A stretch of 5,369 bases of DNA, taken from NCBI GenBank assembly GCA_021812025.1, contig JAKAPD010000047.1, positions 1 to 5,369 of the forward strand, in the 5' to 3' direction. The notes under the pieces are model-generated. The model did no database searches, was not told the origin of the DNA, and saw only the letters and a program-made list of their open reading frames with translations. Both the position numbers and the translations under genes were made by a program. This document shows positions 1 to 5,006 of this stretch, one piece after another. Origin of the DNA: Microcaldota archaeon (lineage in GTDB: Archaea > Micrarchaeota > Micrarchaeia > Micrarchaeales > Micrarchaeaceae). Each line of letters starts with the position of its first letter. Position 1 is the stretch's first letter.

Positions 1-1
1 G

Positions 2-2044
2 ACGATGATGCCGATAAACGGGATATTATTCGCCCCGTTCAGCGCCATAAGCTTCATGTTCGAATACAACATAATATTCCTGCTGGGATTCATACTGTCT
101 GCGTTCTTCATGTATCTCCTTGCAAGGTACCTGATCGGCAACAAGTACGCGGCATTCATAGCTGGGATAATATTCGCATTCGCTCCGATGCACGTAACGC
201 AGGCGATAGGGCACCTTGACTGGACGTCGATAGAATGGATTCCGCTCTTCGTGCTGTTCCTGCTTCTCATGATAAGGGAGAAGAACAAGAAGCTCCTCTA
301 TGCTTTTGGAGGTGCAATCAGCTTTTTGCTTGTTACGTTCGCGGGCGACATAGAGCAGGGCATAATGGTAATGCTTCTGACATTCGTAATACTTGTATAT
401 TACCTATTGACGAAAGAGAGGAAGGAAATACTGAACAGAAGCTTCATCAGAGTGTTCAGCCTCTTTATACTATTGGTGATTGTCATAGGGGCGCCATTCT
501 GGTACGAGGTTGTCACAACAACCATGCAGTACAATCTGCTCAGCGCCGCGAACCAGCTTACGGATGTAACTCACAACATGCTATGGAGCGACAACCTATT
601 GTCATTCTTCCTGCCCGGGCCGTACAACCAGTTCACGACCGGCATAGCGCAGTCGTATTTCAACACTATTTATGGGTTGAGCACGGGTGGGGTCACGTAC
701 CAGACGAATCCGCCGGAGAAGACATCATATTTAGGCTACGTTGCGCTGATTCTCGCGATAGCCGGGCTGTATTACTCGAGGAAGCACAACAAGGCCAACG
801 AGACTTATATATGGATATTCCTAATCGCGGTCTTTGGGTGGCTGGCCCTGGGCCCGTACCTGCAGATAGGCGGCGCAGTCACACAGATACCTGCCTTATA
901 TTTGGCGGTGAAAGACATACCTGTATTAAATATAATAAGGGAACCCGGCAGGTTCGATGTATTCGTTACGATAGGATTGGCCATGATGGCCGCAATCGGC
1001 TTCAAGTACCTATTGCCAAGATTCGAAAGCAAGTATAACATAAGGAACGCGGCGAGGATATTGACGCTTGTCATAGGGGTTCTCATATTGGCCGAATACG
1101 CCGGCATTCCGCTTACCGGCTCTTTCATCAACCAGATGTTCACGACCACGCAGGTGCCGAACTTATATCCACAGCTTGCGCAGCTCAATGCAAACTTCAC
1201 CATTCTTAGCCTTCCTGCATTCCAGAACTTCACAGGCAATGATCCCGAGACATATCCGGGCTTGGCGATGTTTTACTCTTCGATCGCAAATAGGCCATTG
1301 GTCGGCGGCTACACTTCAAGGGAAACCACGGACCAGAACCTCCTCCTTTACAACATACCGCTCGTTGTGATCGGCTCCGAGCTGGAATCGTCTTCGATCG
1401 GCCCATACCAGTCTCCGGTCAACCAGAGCCAGACGAACCAGTCGCTTCTTGCGCTCTACGATTACAATACTGCTTTCGTGATAGTGCAGAAGCCTGCGTA
1501 TAACGCCACTGCGCTATCTGCGCTCGAGGGCTATCTGGCGAGCGTGTTCGGGCAGCCGGTCTACAACGACAACACCACGATAGCGTTCCAGACTACGAAT
1601 GCAACGCACAGCAGCTTGTACAAAAGTTATGTGTCATTCCCATCGCTGCAAAGCTGGCTCGAAACACAGTTTCTTGTGAACGGCACCAAGCAGAACATAT
1701 GGCTCCCACAGGGAACCGGTGGCATCGTGGTGTTTGCGCCGTATCCGAACACAACAAACGTCGCTTTGCAGCTGAACAGGCACGAATACGTCAACACCAC
1801 GATAAGCTTTGACGCATTTTCAGAGGTTAACGGCGGAGTACTGTCGATACAGACCGAGGGCGCCACAGGAGCGTTGCAGATCGCTAAGCTGAACTTGACC
1901 GACAAGATGACGCCTTATACCGTGAACTTGAAAATGATATCCGGGCCGGCAGGAAACCCGTTGTTCTTCATAACTCCATATTCATCGGCAAACGTGACCA
2001 ACCAAGCAATAGCCATGACGAACATCACATTCTCAAAGAGTTAG
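2..2044 (+). CDS. Polytopic membrane protein, GT-C/YfhO-like superfamily, 5' partial
   Basis: The frame is open to the left edge (an in-frame Thr codon precedes the ATG at 5), and family members usually carry an extra N-terminal portion before the point where this protein begins. The gene is therefore probably truncated, and the Met at 5 is internal. Numbering from that Met, about ten hydrophobic segments are visible (roughly 21-42, 47-66, 77-91, 97-115, 120-136, 148-167, 243-257, 267-285, 316-336, 350-367). Family-like landmarks are LARYL at 39-43, GHLDWTSIEWIPLF at 69-82, an R-x-P-x-R-F motif (REPGRF, 312-317) before a helix, and NRPLVGGYTSR at 429-439. Such archaeal proteins are often annotated as YfhO-like or '6-pyruvoyl-tetrahydropterin synthase-related', and are thought to be lipid-linked-sugar glycosyltransferases of the cell envelope. 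Residues about 368-679 form a non-membrane, Thr/Asn-rich, beta-rich-looking region, probably outside the cell, with 13 N-x-S/T sequons. The catalytic acidic loop expected in GT-C enzymes would lie upstream of the window, so activity cannot be judged. Superfamily placement is fairly sure; substrate is unknown. Confidence 0.8.
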   Translation, partial: TMMPINGILFAPFSAISFMFEYNIIFLLGFILSAFFMYLLARYLIGNKYAAFIAGIIFAFAPMHVTQAIGHLDWTSIEWIPLFVLFLLLMIREKNKKLLYAFGGAISFLLVTFAGDIEQGIMVMLLTFVILVYYLLTKERKEILNRSFIRVFSLFILLVIVIGAPFWYEVVTTTMQYNLLSAANQLTDVTHNMLWSDNLLSFFLPGPYNQFTTGIAQSYFNTIYGLSTGGVTYQTNPPEKTSYLGYVALILAIAGLYYSRKHNKANETYIWIFLIAVFGWLALGPYLQIGGAVTQIPALYLAVKDIPVLNIIREPGRFDVFVTIGLAMMAAIGFKYLLPRFESKYNIRNAARILTLVIGVLILAEYAGIPLTGSFINQMFTTTQVPNLYPQLAQLNANFTILSLPAFQNFTGNDPETYPGLAMFYSSIANRPLVGGYTSRETTDQNLLLYNIPLVVIGSELESSSIGPYQSPVNQSQTNQSLLALYDYNTAFVIVQKPAYNATALSALEGYLASVFGQPVYNDNTTIAFQTTNATHSSLYKSYVSFPSLQSWLETQFLVNGTKQNIWLPQGTGGIVVFAPYPNTTNVALQLNRHEYVNTTISFDAFSEVNGGVLSIQTEGATGALQIAKLNLTDKMTPYTVNLKMISGPAGNPLFFITPYSSANVTNQAIAMTNITFSKS

Positions 2045-2443
2045 ATGCCCGATAAAAAAACCGAGAAGAAAATAAAGCTGAACAAGCTTACGCCAGAGGA
2101 GGAGCGCGTGATAGTGCATGGGGGCACGGAGCCCCCTTTCACCGGGGAGTACGACGATTTCTGGGAAGAGGGCACCTATGTCTGCAGGAGGTGCGGCGCC
2201 CCGCTCTACAGGTCGGTATACAAGTTCGATGCACATTGCGGGTGGCCAAGCTTCGACCAGGAAATAAAAGGATCGGTAAAGAGAGTGCCGGATCCAGATG
2301 GTGCGAGGACCGAAATAGAATGCGCCAGATGCGGCGCCCATCTAGGGCATGTTTTTGAAGGCGAGGGCTTCACGAAGAAAAACGTTAGGCACTGCGTAAA
2401 CTCTATATCCATGAATTTCATCCCGAAGAAAAAGGTGAAATAG
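2045..2443 (+). CDS. msrB: Peptide-methionine (R)-S-oxide reductase MsrB
   Basis: This 132-residue cytosolic enzyme reduces the R epimer of methionine sulfoxide in proteins, using thioredoxin-type reductant. The complete SelR/MsrB fold signature is present. TEPPFTGEY is at 28-36. The zinc-binding CxxC pairs are at C47/C50 (CRRCG) and C93/C96 (CARCG). C65 in FDAHCGWPSF sits at the usual resolving-cysteine position, followed by GAHLGHVF at 97-104. The catalytic Cys is C117 in VRHCVNSISMNF, so it is a Cys rather than Sec enzyme. Length matches stand-alone MsrB, and no MsrA domain is fused. A lysine-rich N-terminal tail (residues 2-14) precedes the domain. The ATG directly follows the TAG of the membrane-protein gene with no gap and no strong Shine-Dalgarno, which suggests co-transcription and translational coupling. 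The stop codon ends one base before the convergent tRNA gene. Confidence 0.97.
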   Translation: MPDKKTEKKIKLNKLTPEEERVIVHGGTEPPFTGEYDDFWEEGTYVCRRCGAPLYRSVYKFDAHCGWPSFDQEIKGSVKRVPDPDGARTEIECARCGAHLGHVFEGEGFTKKNVRHCVNSISMNFIPKKKVK

Positions 2444-2515
2444 TGGGCCCGAAGGGAATTGAACCCCTGATCTTTCGCGTGTGAAGCGAACGTCTTACCA
2501 CTCGACTACGAGCCC
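2444..2515 (-). tRNA. tRNA-Val (anticodon CAC)
   Basis: Read on the minus strand, the 72 nt fold into a full cloverleaf. The acceptor stem is GGGCTCG with CGGGCCC (one G-T pair). U8-A9 is followed by a D arm GTC-GAGTGGTAA-GAC. The anticodon arm is TTCGC-TTCACAC-GCGAA, placing CAC at positions 34-36 after U33, so it reads the valine codon GUG. The variable loop is AGATC (5 nt). The T arm is AGGGG-TTCAATT-CCCTT, and the discriminator base is A73. CCA is not encoded (the next bases are CTA), as in most archaea, so it must be added by a tRNA nucleotidyltransferase. There is no intron at 37/38. The 3' end abuts the stop codon of msrB on the other strand. Confidence 0.97.
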
Positions 2516-2542
2516 AAAAGCAGTAATATGATTTATCAAATA

Positions 2543-2559
2543 GATTAAAAAACTCTTTC
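2543..2559 (-). promoter_or_regulatory. Candidate BRE/TATA promoter of tRNA-Val
   Basis: On the minus strand a purine-rich GAAAGAG (BRE-like) is followed directly by TTTTTTAATC. The TATA-like part lies 28-37 nt upstream of the mature tRNA 5' end, the expected archaeal distance if transcription starts at or just before the tRNA. The same T6 run could also act as an oligo-T terminator for the upstream minus-strand gene. Assigned from position and composition only. Confidence 0.5.
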
Positions 2560-2561
2560 AA

Positions 2562-2591
2562 AAGCCGGTCAAGCCACCGATACATCGGCTT
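2562..2591 (-). terminator. Possible 3' hairpin of the upstream minus-strand gene
   Basis: Read on the minus strand, AAGCCG (2591-2586) pairs perfectly with CGGCTT (2567-2562). Inside the loop a competing hairpin, CCGA-TGTA-TCGG, is possible. The outer stem runs into TTTTG, and a T6 run follows about 10 nt later. This could mark the 3' end of the transcript ending at 2629. Archaeal termination depends mainly on oligo-T, so the stem may be incidental. Confidence 0.3.
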
Positions 2592-2628
2592 GCGAGGCAT
2601 GCTTTGCCATTTTGCGCTGCCTGCGCGA

Positions 2629-3540
2629 TTATTGGCTTTCCCATTTGGCCAGCTTCCTGTCCCTCAGCATGGCTTCGGCATTGCTCAGCAGAAAGTCGCG
2701 CGCTTTGAGGAACTCGAGGTCGGCGCCGGCCAGGGCATTCCTGAGCTCACCACCTTCTCTAGATGTATGAGCGTAATATTTCACAATCTTGGCGTACTCC
2801 TCGATTCCAAAATCGATTGACAGGCTCGAGAGCGACATGAGCTCTACCACAGAATCTTTCGGGAGTATTCCGCTGACTGTCCTTATATCGGCTGCCATGC
2901 GCTTTATCGCGTCTTCTACCGAGCTATGCAGGTCTTCCACATAGCCGTTATCGAATGCCTCTTTCTTTTGGCTGCGCAGCACCTCATCAGCTTCTATCAC
3001 ATCTTTGGAGCTCCTGAACCTTAGCAATTCGGCTCCCTCCCATTCCCTGATAAGCTCCTTAGTTCCGCTTTCGCCAGCGAAGGTTTTCGGGTTTATTTCC
3101 TCTCTATTTATGCCCCTTATAAGCTTGTTTATGTGGGATTCGCGCTCGTCTATCCTGGCTTCCACCTCTTCCTTCTTCTGGTGGGAGCTAGAGACCGATA
3201 TTTGCGCGCCGAACAAGGCTCTTGGCCTCCTTTTCGATATGGCCCTCTTCGAATAGAAAAGCCCCCTGCTCCTGGCATGGAACTCTATCTGCGCCTCTAC
3301 GCCTGATGTTATCGCTCTCAGTCTTTCTAGCTCTTTAGAAGCCGAATCTGCTACAAGTGCGTCTGTCAGTTCGAAGAACTTCATTATATGCCTGTTTATC
3401 TCATCAAGGGATTCTGGTTCCGGGTTCAGGCTCCAGACTTCGGCCAATAGCCTGTCTGCAGACTTCTTCACTTTTAAGATTGGATTGCCGCCGCCCGCTC
3501 CTGATCCTGTAGCCACCATAACACCAGTGATACCGAACAC
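2629..3540 (-). CDS. Uncharacterised helical protein (303 aa), possible paralog of the upstream gene
   Basis: I do not recognise the family. The reading frame is long, charged and clearly coding, since the minus-strand frame has a normal protein composition. It starts at GTG 3540; an alternative ATG is codon 8 (3519). The N-terminus is Gly-rich and mildly hydrophobic (residues 1-19, with TGSGAGGG at 11-18), too short and polar for a convincing signal or anchor. The rest is predicted mostly alpha-helical with Glu/Lys/Arg/Leu-rich stretches and no cysteines. There is no P-loop, metal motif or DNA-binding motif I can name. A basic patch, SKRAISKRRPR, is at 97-107, followed by a coiled-coil-like EEVEARIDERESHINKLIR at 124-142. 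Short motifs (LLAEVWSL 31-38, EFHARSRG 86-93, EVLRSQKKE 186-194, the C-terminal helix 269-285) recur in the same order in the neighbouring gene, with about 80 extra residues here between the second and third. Probably a soluble lineage-specific protein; function unknown. Confidence 0.85.
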   Translation of the reverse strand: MFGITGVMVATGSGAGGGNPILKVKKSADRLLAEVWSLNPEPESLDEINRHIMKFFELTDALVADSASKELERLRAITSGVEAQIEFHARSRGLFYSKRAISKRRPRALFGAQISVSSSHQKKEEVEARIDERESHINKLIRGINREEINPKTFAGESGTKELIREWEGAELLRFRSSKDVIEADEVLRSQKKEAFDNGYVEDLHSSVEDAIKRMAADIRTVSGILPKDSVVELMSLSSLSIDFGIEEYAKIVKYYAHTSREGGELRNALAGADLEFLKARDFLLSNAEAMLRDRKLAKWESQ

Positions 3541-3546
3541 CCAATA

Positions 3547-3554
3547 GTATATAA
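3547..3554 (-). promoter_or_regulatory. TATA-like element upstream of the 303-aa gene (proximal)
   Basis: TTATATAC on the minus strand is centred only about 10 nt before the GTG but about 31 nt before the internal ATG at 3519. If this is the real box, the protein starts at that ATG and is seven residues shorter. It competes with the distal element. Confidence 0.35.
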
Positions 3555-3565
3555 TGCACGTTTAG

Positions 3566-3574
3566 ATATATATT
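3566..3574 (-). promoter_or_regulatory. TATA-like element upstream of the 303-aa gene (distal)
   Basis: On the minus strand AATATATAT is centred about 30 nt upstream of the GTG at 3540 and overlaps the stop codon of the preceding gene. This spacing fits an essentially leaderless transcript beginning a few bases before the GTG, and would support the GTG start. AT-rich gaps are common, so this is tentative. Confidence 0.4.
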
Positions 3575-4340
3575 AATTGCAGAATTTCTGCTTTAAGAGC
3601 CTCTTGGCAAGCTCTATCTCCTCTACGTTGCCGGAAGTAAACGCATCTATAACAGTTGGGAAGATTTTGGCCTTGTCTTCACTGCTAGCAGCAGGGAAAA
3701 GCTCTGAAAGAAGGCGCATGTTTATCAGCGCGTTGTCACAACCCAGTGTTCTTATAGCGAGCTCGGCCAACCTTAGCTTCTTGTCCGCAGCATCGCTCTC
3801 CATTCCGGAAAGCTCATTCACTTTCTCGGCAAGCCGCTGCGCCATCCCATACAGTATAGAAGTCACTTCCTCCATATTTTTGCTTACGGTCTCATATCTC
3901 TTTTGGCTTTCCCTCACTGCCGCGTCGGCCCTTTCCTGCTCTGGCGTAGTCGGGCTACCATTGCGTCTTGCAAGCGAGTATTCTAGGGCCAGCGATGATT
4001 CGGCAAGGCGTTCTTCGGCTTTTCTTGGGTCTCTGGGCGCGAATTCAAGCATCGCCTCTTCAAGCAGCCTGTCGTAAGATGTGTCGCGGAGCGCCTCTGC
4101 ACTTAGCTCTTGTTTGGAAACAAGCCTCCAAAGCTCCGCTTTGAGGCCCGATATGGACGGGTCAAACCTTAGCTCTTCGATTACCGAGCGCAAAGATTGC
4201 ATGAAAACCAGTTCTGCGCGGCTTTGCTCTTCCATTATTTTGCCATCAAGCGCTCCATGAGGCTGCCTTTCTGCGCCCTTCCTTCCAATAGCGGTTAGCG
4301 TTCCGGACATTTGCACACTTGCGTCTAATGAAGATTGCAT
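3573..4340 (-). CDS. Uncharacterised helical protein (255 aa), possible paralog of the downstream gene
   Basis: I do not recognise the family. The protein is soluble, charged and mostly helical, with no transmembrane segment or signal peptide. The first 35 residues are polar and look disordered. Helical stretches then run from about 36 to 125 and 136 to 255, separated by a Gly/Ser/Pro/Thr linker (NGSPTTPEQ, 127-135). The C-terminal part (about 186-250) reads like two or three short antiparallel helices (KLRLAELAIRTL, NALINMRLLSELF, then IELAKRLLKQK). There are only two cysteines (C201, C254) and no catalytic or nucleotide-binding motif. Motifs LKAELWRL (66-73), EYSLARRNG (120-128), AVRESQKRYE (141-150) and the last helix (233-249) parallel those of the next gene. 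The gap to that gene is 32 bp, so they may share a transcript, although the gap also holds TATA-like sequence. The ATG at 4340 has no Shine-Dalgarno and lies only about 11 nt from a TATA box, so GTG 4316 or ATG 4310 are credible alternative starts. Confidence 0.85.
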   Translation of the reverse strand: MQSSLDASVQMSGTLTAIGRKGAERQPHGALDGKIMEEQSRAELVFMQSLRSVIEELRFDPSISGLKAELWRLVSKQELSAEALRDTSYDRLLEEAMLEFAPRDPRKAEERLAESSLALEYSLARRNGSPTTPEQERADAAVRESQKRYETVSKNMEEVTSILYGMAQRLAEKVNELSGMESDAADKKLRLAELAIRTLGCDNALINMRLLSELFPAASSEDKAKIFPTVIDAFTSGNVEEIELAKRLLKQKFCN

Positions 4341-4346
4341 CTTGTG

Positions 4347-4364
4347 CTATTTAAGTGTTTTCCA
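4347..4364 (-). promoter_or_regulatory. BRE/TATA promoter of the 255-aa gene
   Basis: On the minus strand TGGAAAACA (BRE-like) is followed by CTTAAATAG, close to the archaeal TTTAAATA consensus. The expected start site about 25 nt downstream would fall near 4325, inside the longest reading frame. Either the true start codon is downstream or the box is used differently. The inverted repeat at 4362-4384 overlaps the upstream end of this element. Confidence 0.5.
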
Positions 4365-4390
4365 ATCTGAATGATTGCGATTGGTTTTTT
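4362..4390. promoter_or_regulatory. Inverted repeat with T6 tail in the divergent intergenic region
   Basis: CCAATC (4362-4367) and GATTGG (4379-4384) are a perfect 6-bp inverted repeat with an 11-base spacer. A nested alternative pairs CAATC (4363-4367) with GATTG (4373-4377). On the plus strand it is followed at once by T6 (4385-4390), resembling a hairpin terminator, but no plus-strand gene lies upstream. Its position against the BRE of the minus-strand gene also suits an operator for a dimeric regulator. Its role is unknown. Confidence 0.4.
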
Positions 4391-4400
4391 AGGAATTCGG

Positions 4401-4418
4401 ATACGCATAAAATACGCA
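4401..4418. repeat. Direct repeat ATACGCA x2, 11-bp period
   Basis: ATACGCA occurs at 4401-4407 and 4412-4418, one helical turn apart, upstream of the adenosyltransferase TATA box. It could be a tandem protein-binding site or chance. The AT-rich spacer could itself contribute a TATA-like element (CATAAAATAC). Confidence 0.35.
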
Positions 4419-4432
4419 AATCCAACAACAGG

Positions 4433-4440
4433 TTTTAAAG
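4433..4440 (+). promoter_or_regulatory. TATA box of the cobalamin adenosyltransferase gene
   Basis: TTTTAAAG is centred about 28 nt upstream of the ATG at 4464, the distance expected for a leaderless archaeal mRNA. It is the best TATA match on this side of the divergent region. Confidence 0.5.
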
Positions 4441-4443
4441 AAT

Positions 4444-4450
4444 GAGGTGA
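4444..4450 (+). promoter_or_regulatory. Shine-Dalgarno-like GAGGTGA before the adenosyltransferase
   Basis: GAGGTGA matches the anti-Shine-Dalgarno complement well, but it lies 13 nt before the ATG, longer than usual. It would be lost from the transcript if the TATA at 4433-4440 directs a leaderless start. Use of this site would need a promoter further upstream, for example near 4406-4415. Confidence 0.35.
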
Positions 4451-4463
4451 CAAGCCAATAACA

Positions 4464-5006
4464 ATGACTGTGTTCTGGACCGGGAAAGGTGATGGGGGAG
4501 AAACAGGCGCTATGGGGAATGGCAGAATATGGAAGGACAGCGCGCAGGCGAATGCGCTTGGCGATATCGATGAACTCAACAGCGTTATAGGGGTCACAAT
4601 AGCCAACATGACAGACGAACACATATCCAATTTGCTCATGTCTATCCAAAACAACTTGTTTGTGATAGGCGCGGAAATATCTGCCGCAGATGAAACCGTA
4701 AAGTTGCCCGGCAAAATAAAACCTACGGACATAAAAGGGCTGGAAGGCGAAATAGATGATATCGGCGCAAAGGTGCCCGAGCTCAAGAAATTCGTGCTTC
4801 CCGGCGGATCGATTTCCGGATCATACCTGCACCTCTCGAGGTCTATTGCAAGAAGAGCAGAACGTTCTATCGTCACCTTGTCCAAGACTAAGGAGATCAA
4901 CAAAAACATCCCGGCATACCTGAACAGGCTTTCCTCGTTCCTGTTCGCAGCTGCGCTTTATATGAACAAGAAAGAGGGAATAGAGGAATCGAATCCGAGC
5001 TATTAG
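4464..5006 (+). CDS. pduO: PduO-type cob(I)alamin adenosyltransferase
   Basis: The enzyme transfers the 5'-deoxyadenosyl group of ATP to cob(I)alamin, making adenosylcobalamin (EC 2.5.1.17), in the cytosol and typically as a homotrimer of helical bundles. At 180 residues it is the usual length of this family. Hallmarks are the N-terminal ATP loop TGKGDGGET at 6-14 (the normal form is TKTGDGG), GDIDELNSVIG at 33-43, LFVIGAEIS at 65-73, FVLPGGS at 110-116, the Arg-rich ATP/cobalamin motif SRSIARRAER at 125-134, and YLNRLSSFLFAAALYMN at 152-168. These match PduO/MMAB and not the CobA or EutT types. No cobalamin synthesis gene is adjacent, so the cell probably takes up or salvages corrinoid. The user enzyme (class II ribonucleotide reductase would be one candidate) is not in view. 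It is transcribed divergently from the 255-aa gene and convergently with scpB, sharing stop-codon bases. Confidence 0.95.
   Translation: MTVFWTGKGDGGETGAMGNGRIWKDSAQANALGDIDELNSVIGVTIANMTDEHISNLLMSIQNNLFVIGAEISAADETVKLPGKIKPTDIKGLEGEIDDIGAKVPELKKFVLPGGSISGSYLHLSRSIARRAERSIVTLSKTKEINKNIPAYLNRLSSFLFAAALYMNKKEGIEESNPSY

Noticed and set aside
235..1038. 267-aa open frame on the plus strand
   Set aside because: It is an out-of-frame shadow inside the membrane-protein gene, with a Cys/His/Arg-rich composition unlike a real protein.
805..1239. 144-aa open frame on the minus strand
   Set aside because: It is antisense to transmembrane segments of the first gene; its hydrophobic stretches mirror those of the sense strand.
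2596..2626. Small hairpins GGCA-TGCTT-TGCC and GCGC-TGCCT-GCGC after the 303-aa gene
   Set aside because: The stems are only 4 bp and have no T tract or conserved motif, so chance is sufficient.
2590..2820. 76-aa open frame on the plus strand
   Set aside because: It overlaps the 3' end of the 303-aa gene on the opposite strand, has no promoter or family signature, and is best explained as a shadow.
3577..4077. 166-aa open frame on the plus strand
   Set aside because: It is antisense to the 255-aa gene and Ser-rich, as expected for the complement of a Glu/Ala/Arg-rich coding strand.
4325..4909. 194-aa open frame on the minus strand
   Set aside because: It lies antisense to the adenosyltransferase, which has unmistakable PduO motifs. 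The translation is Ser/Pro/Ile-rich without family features.
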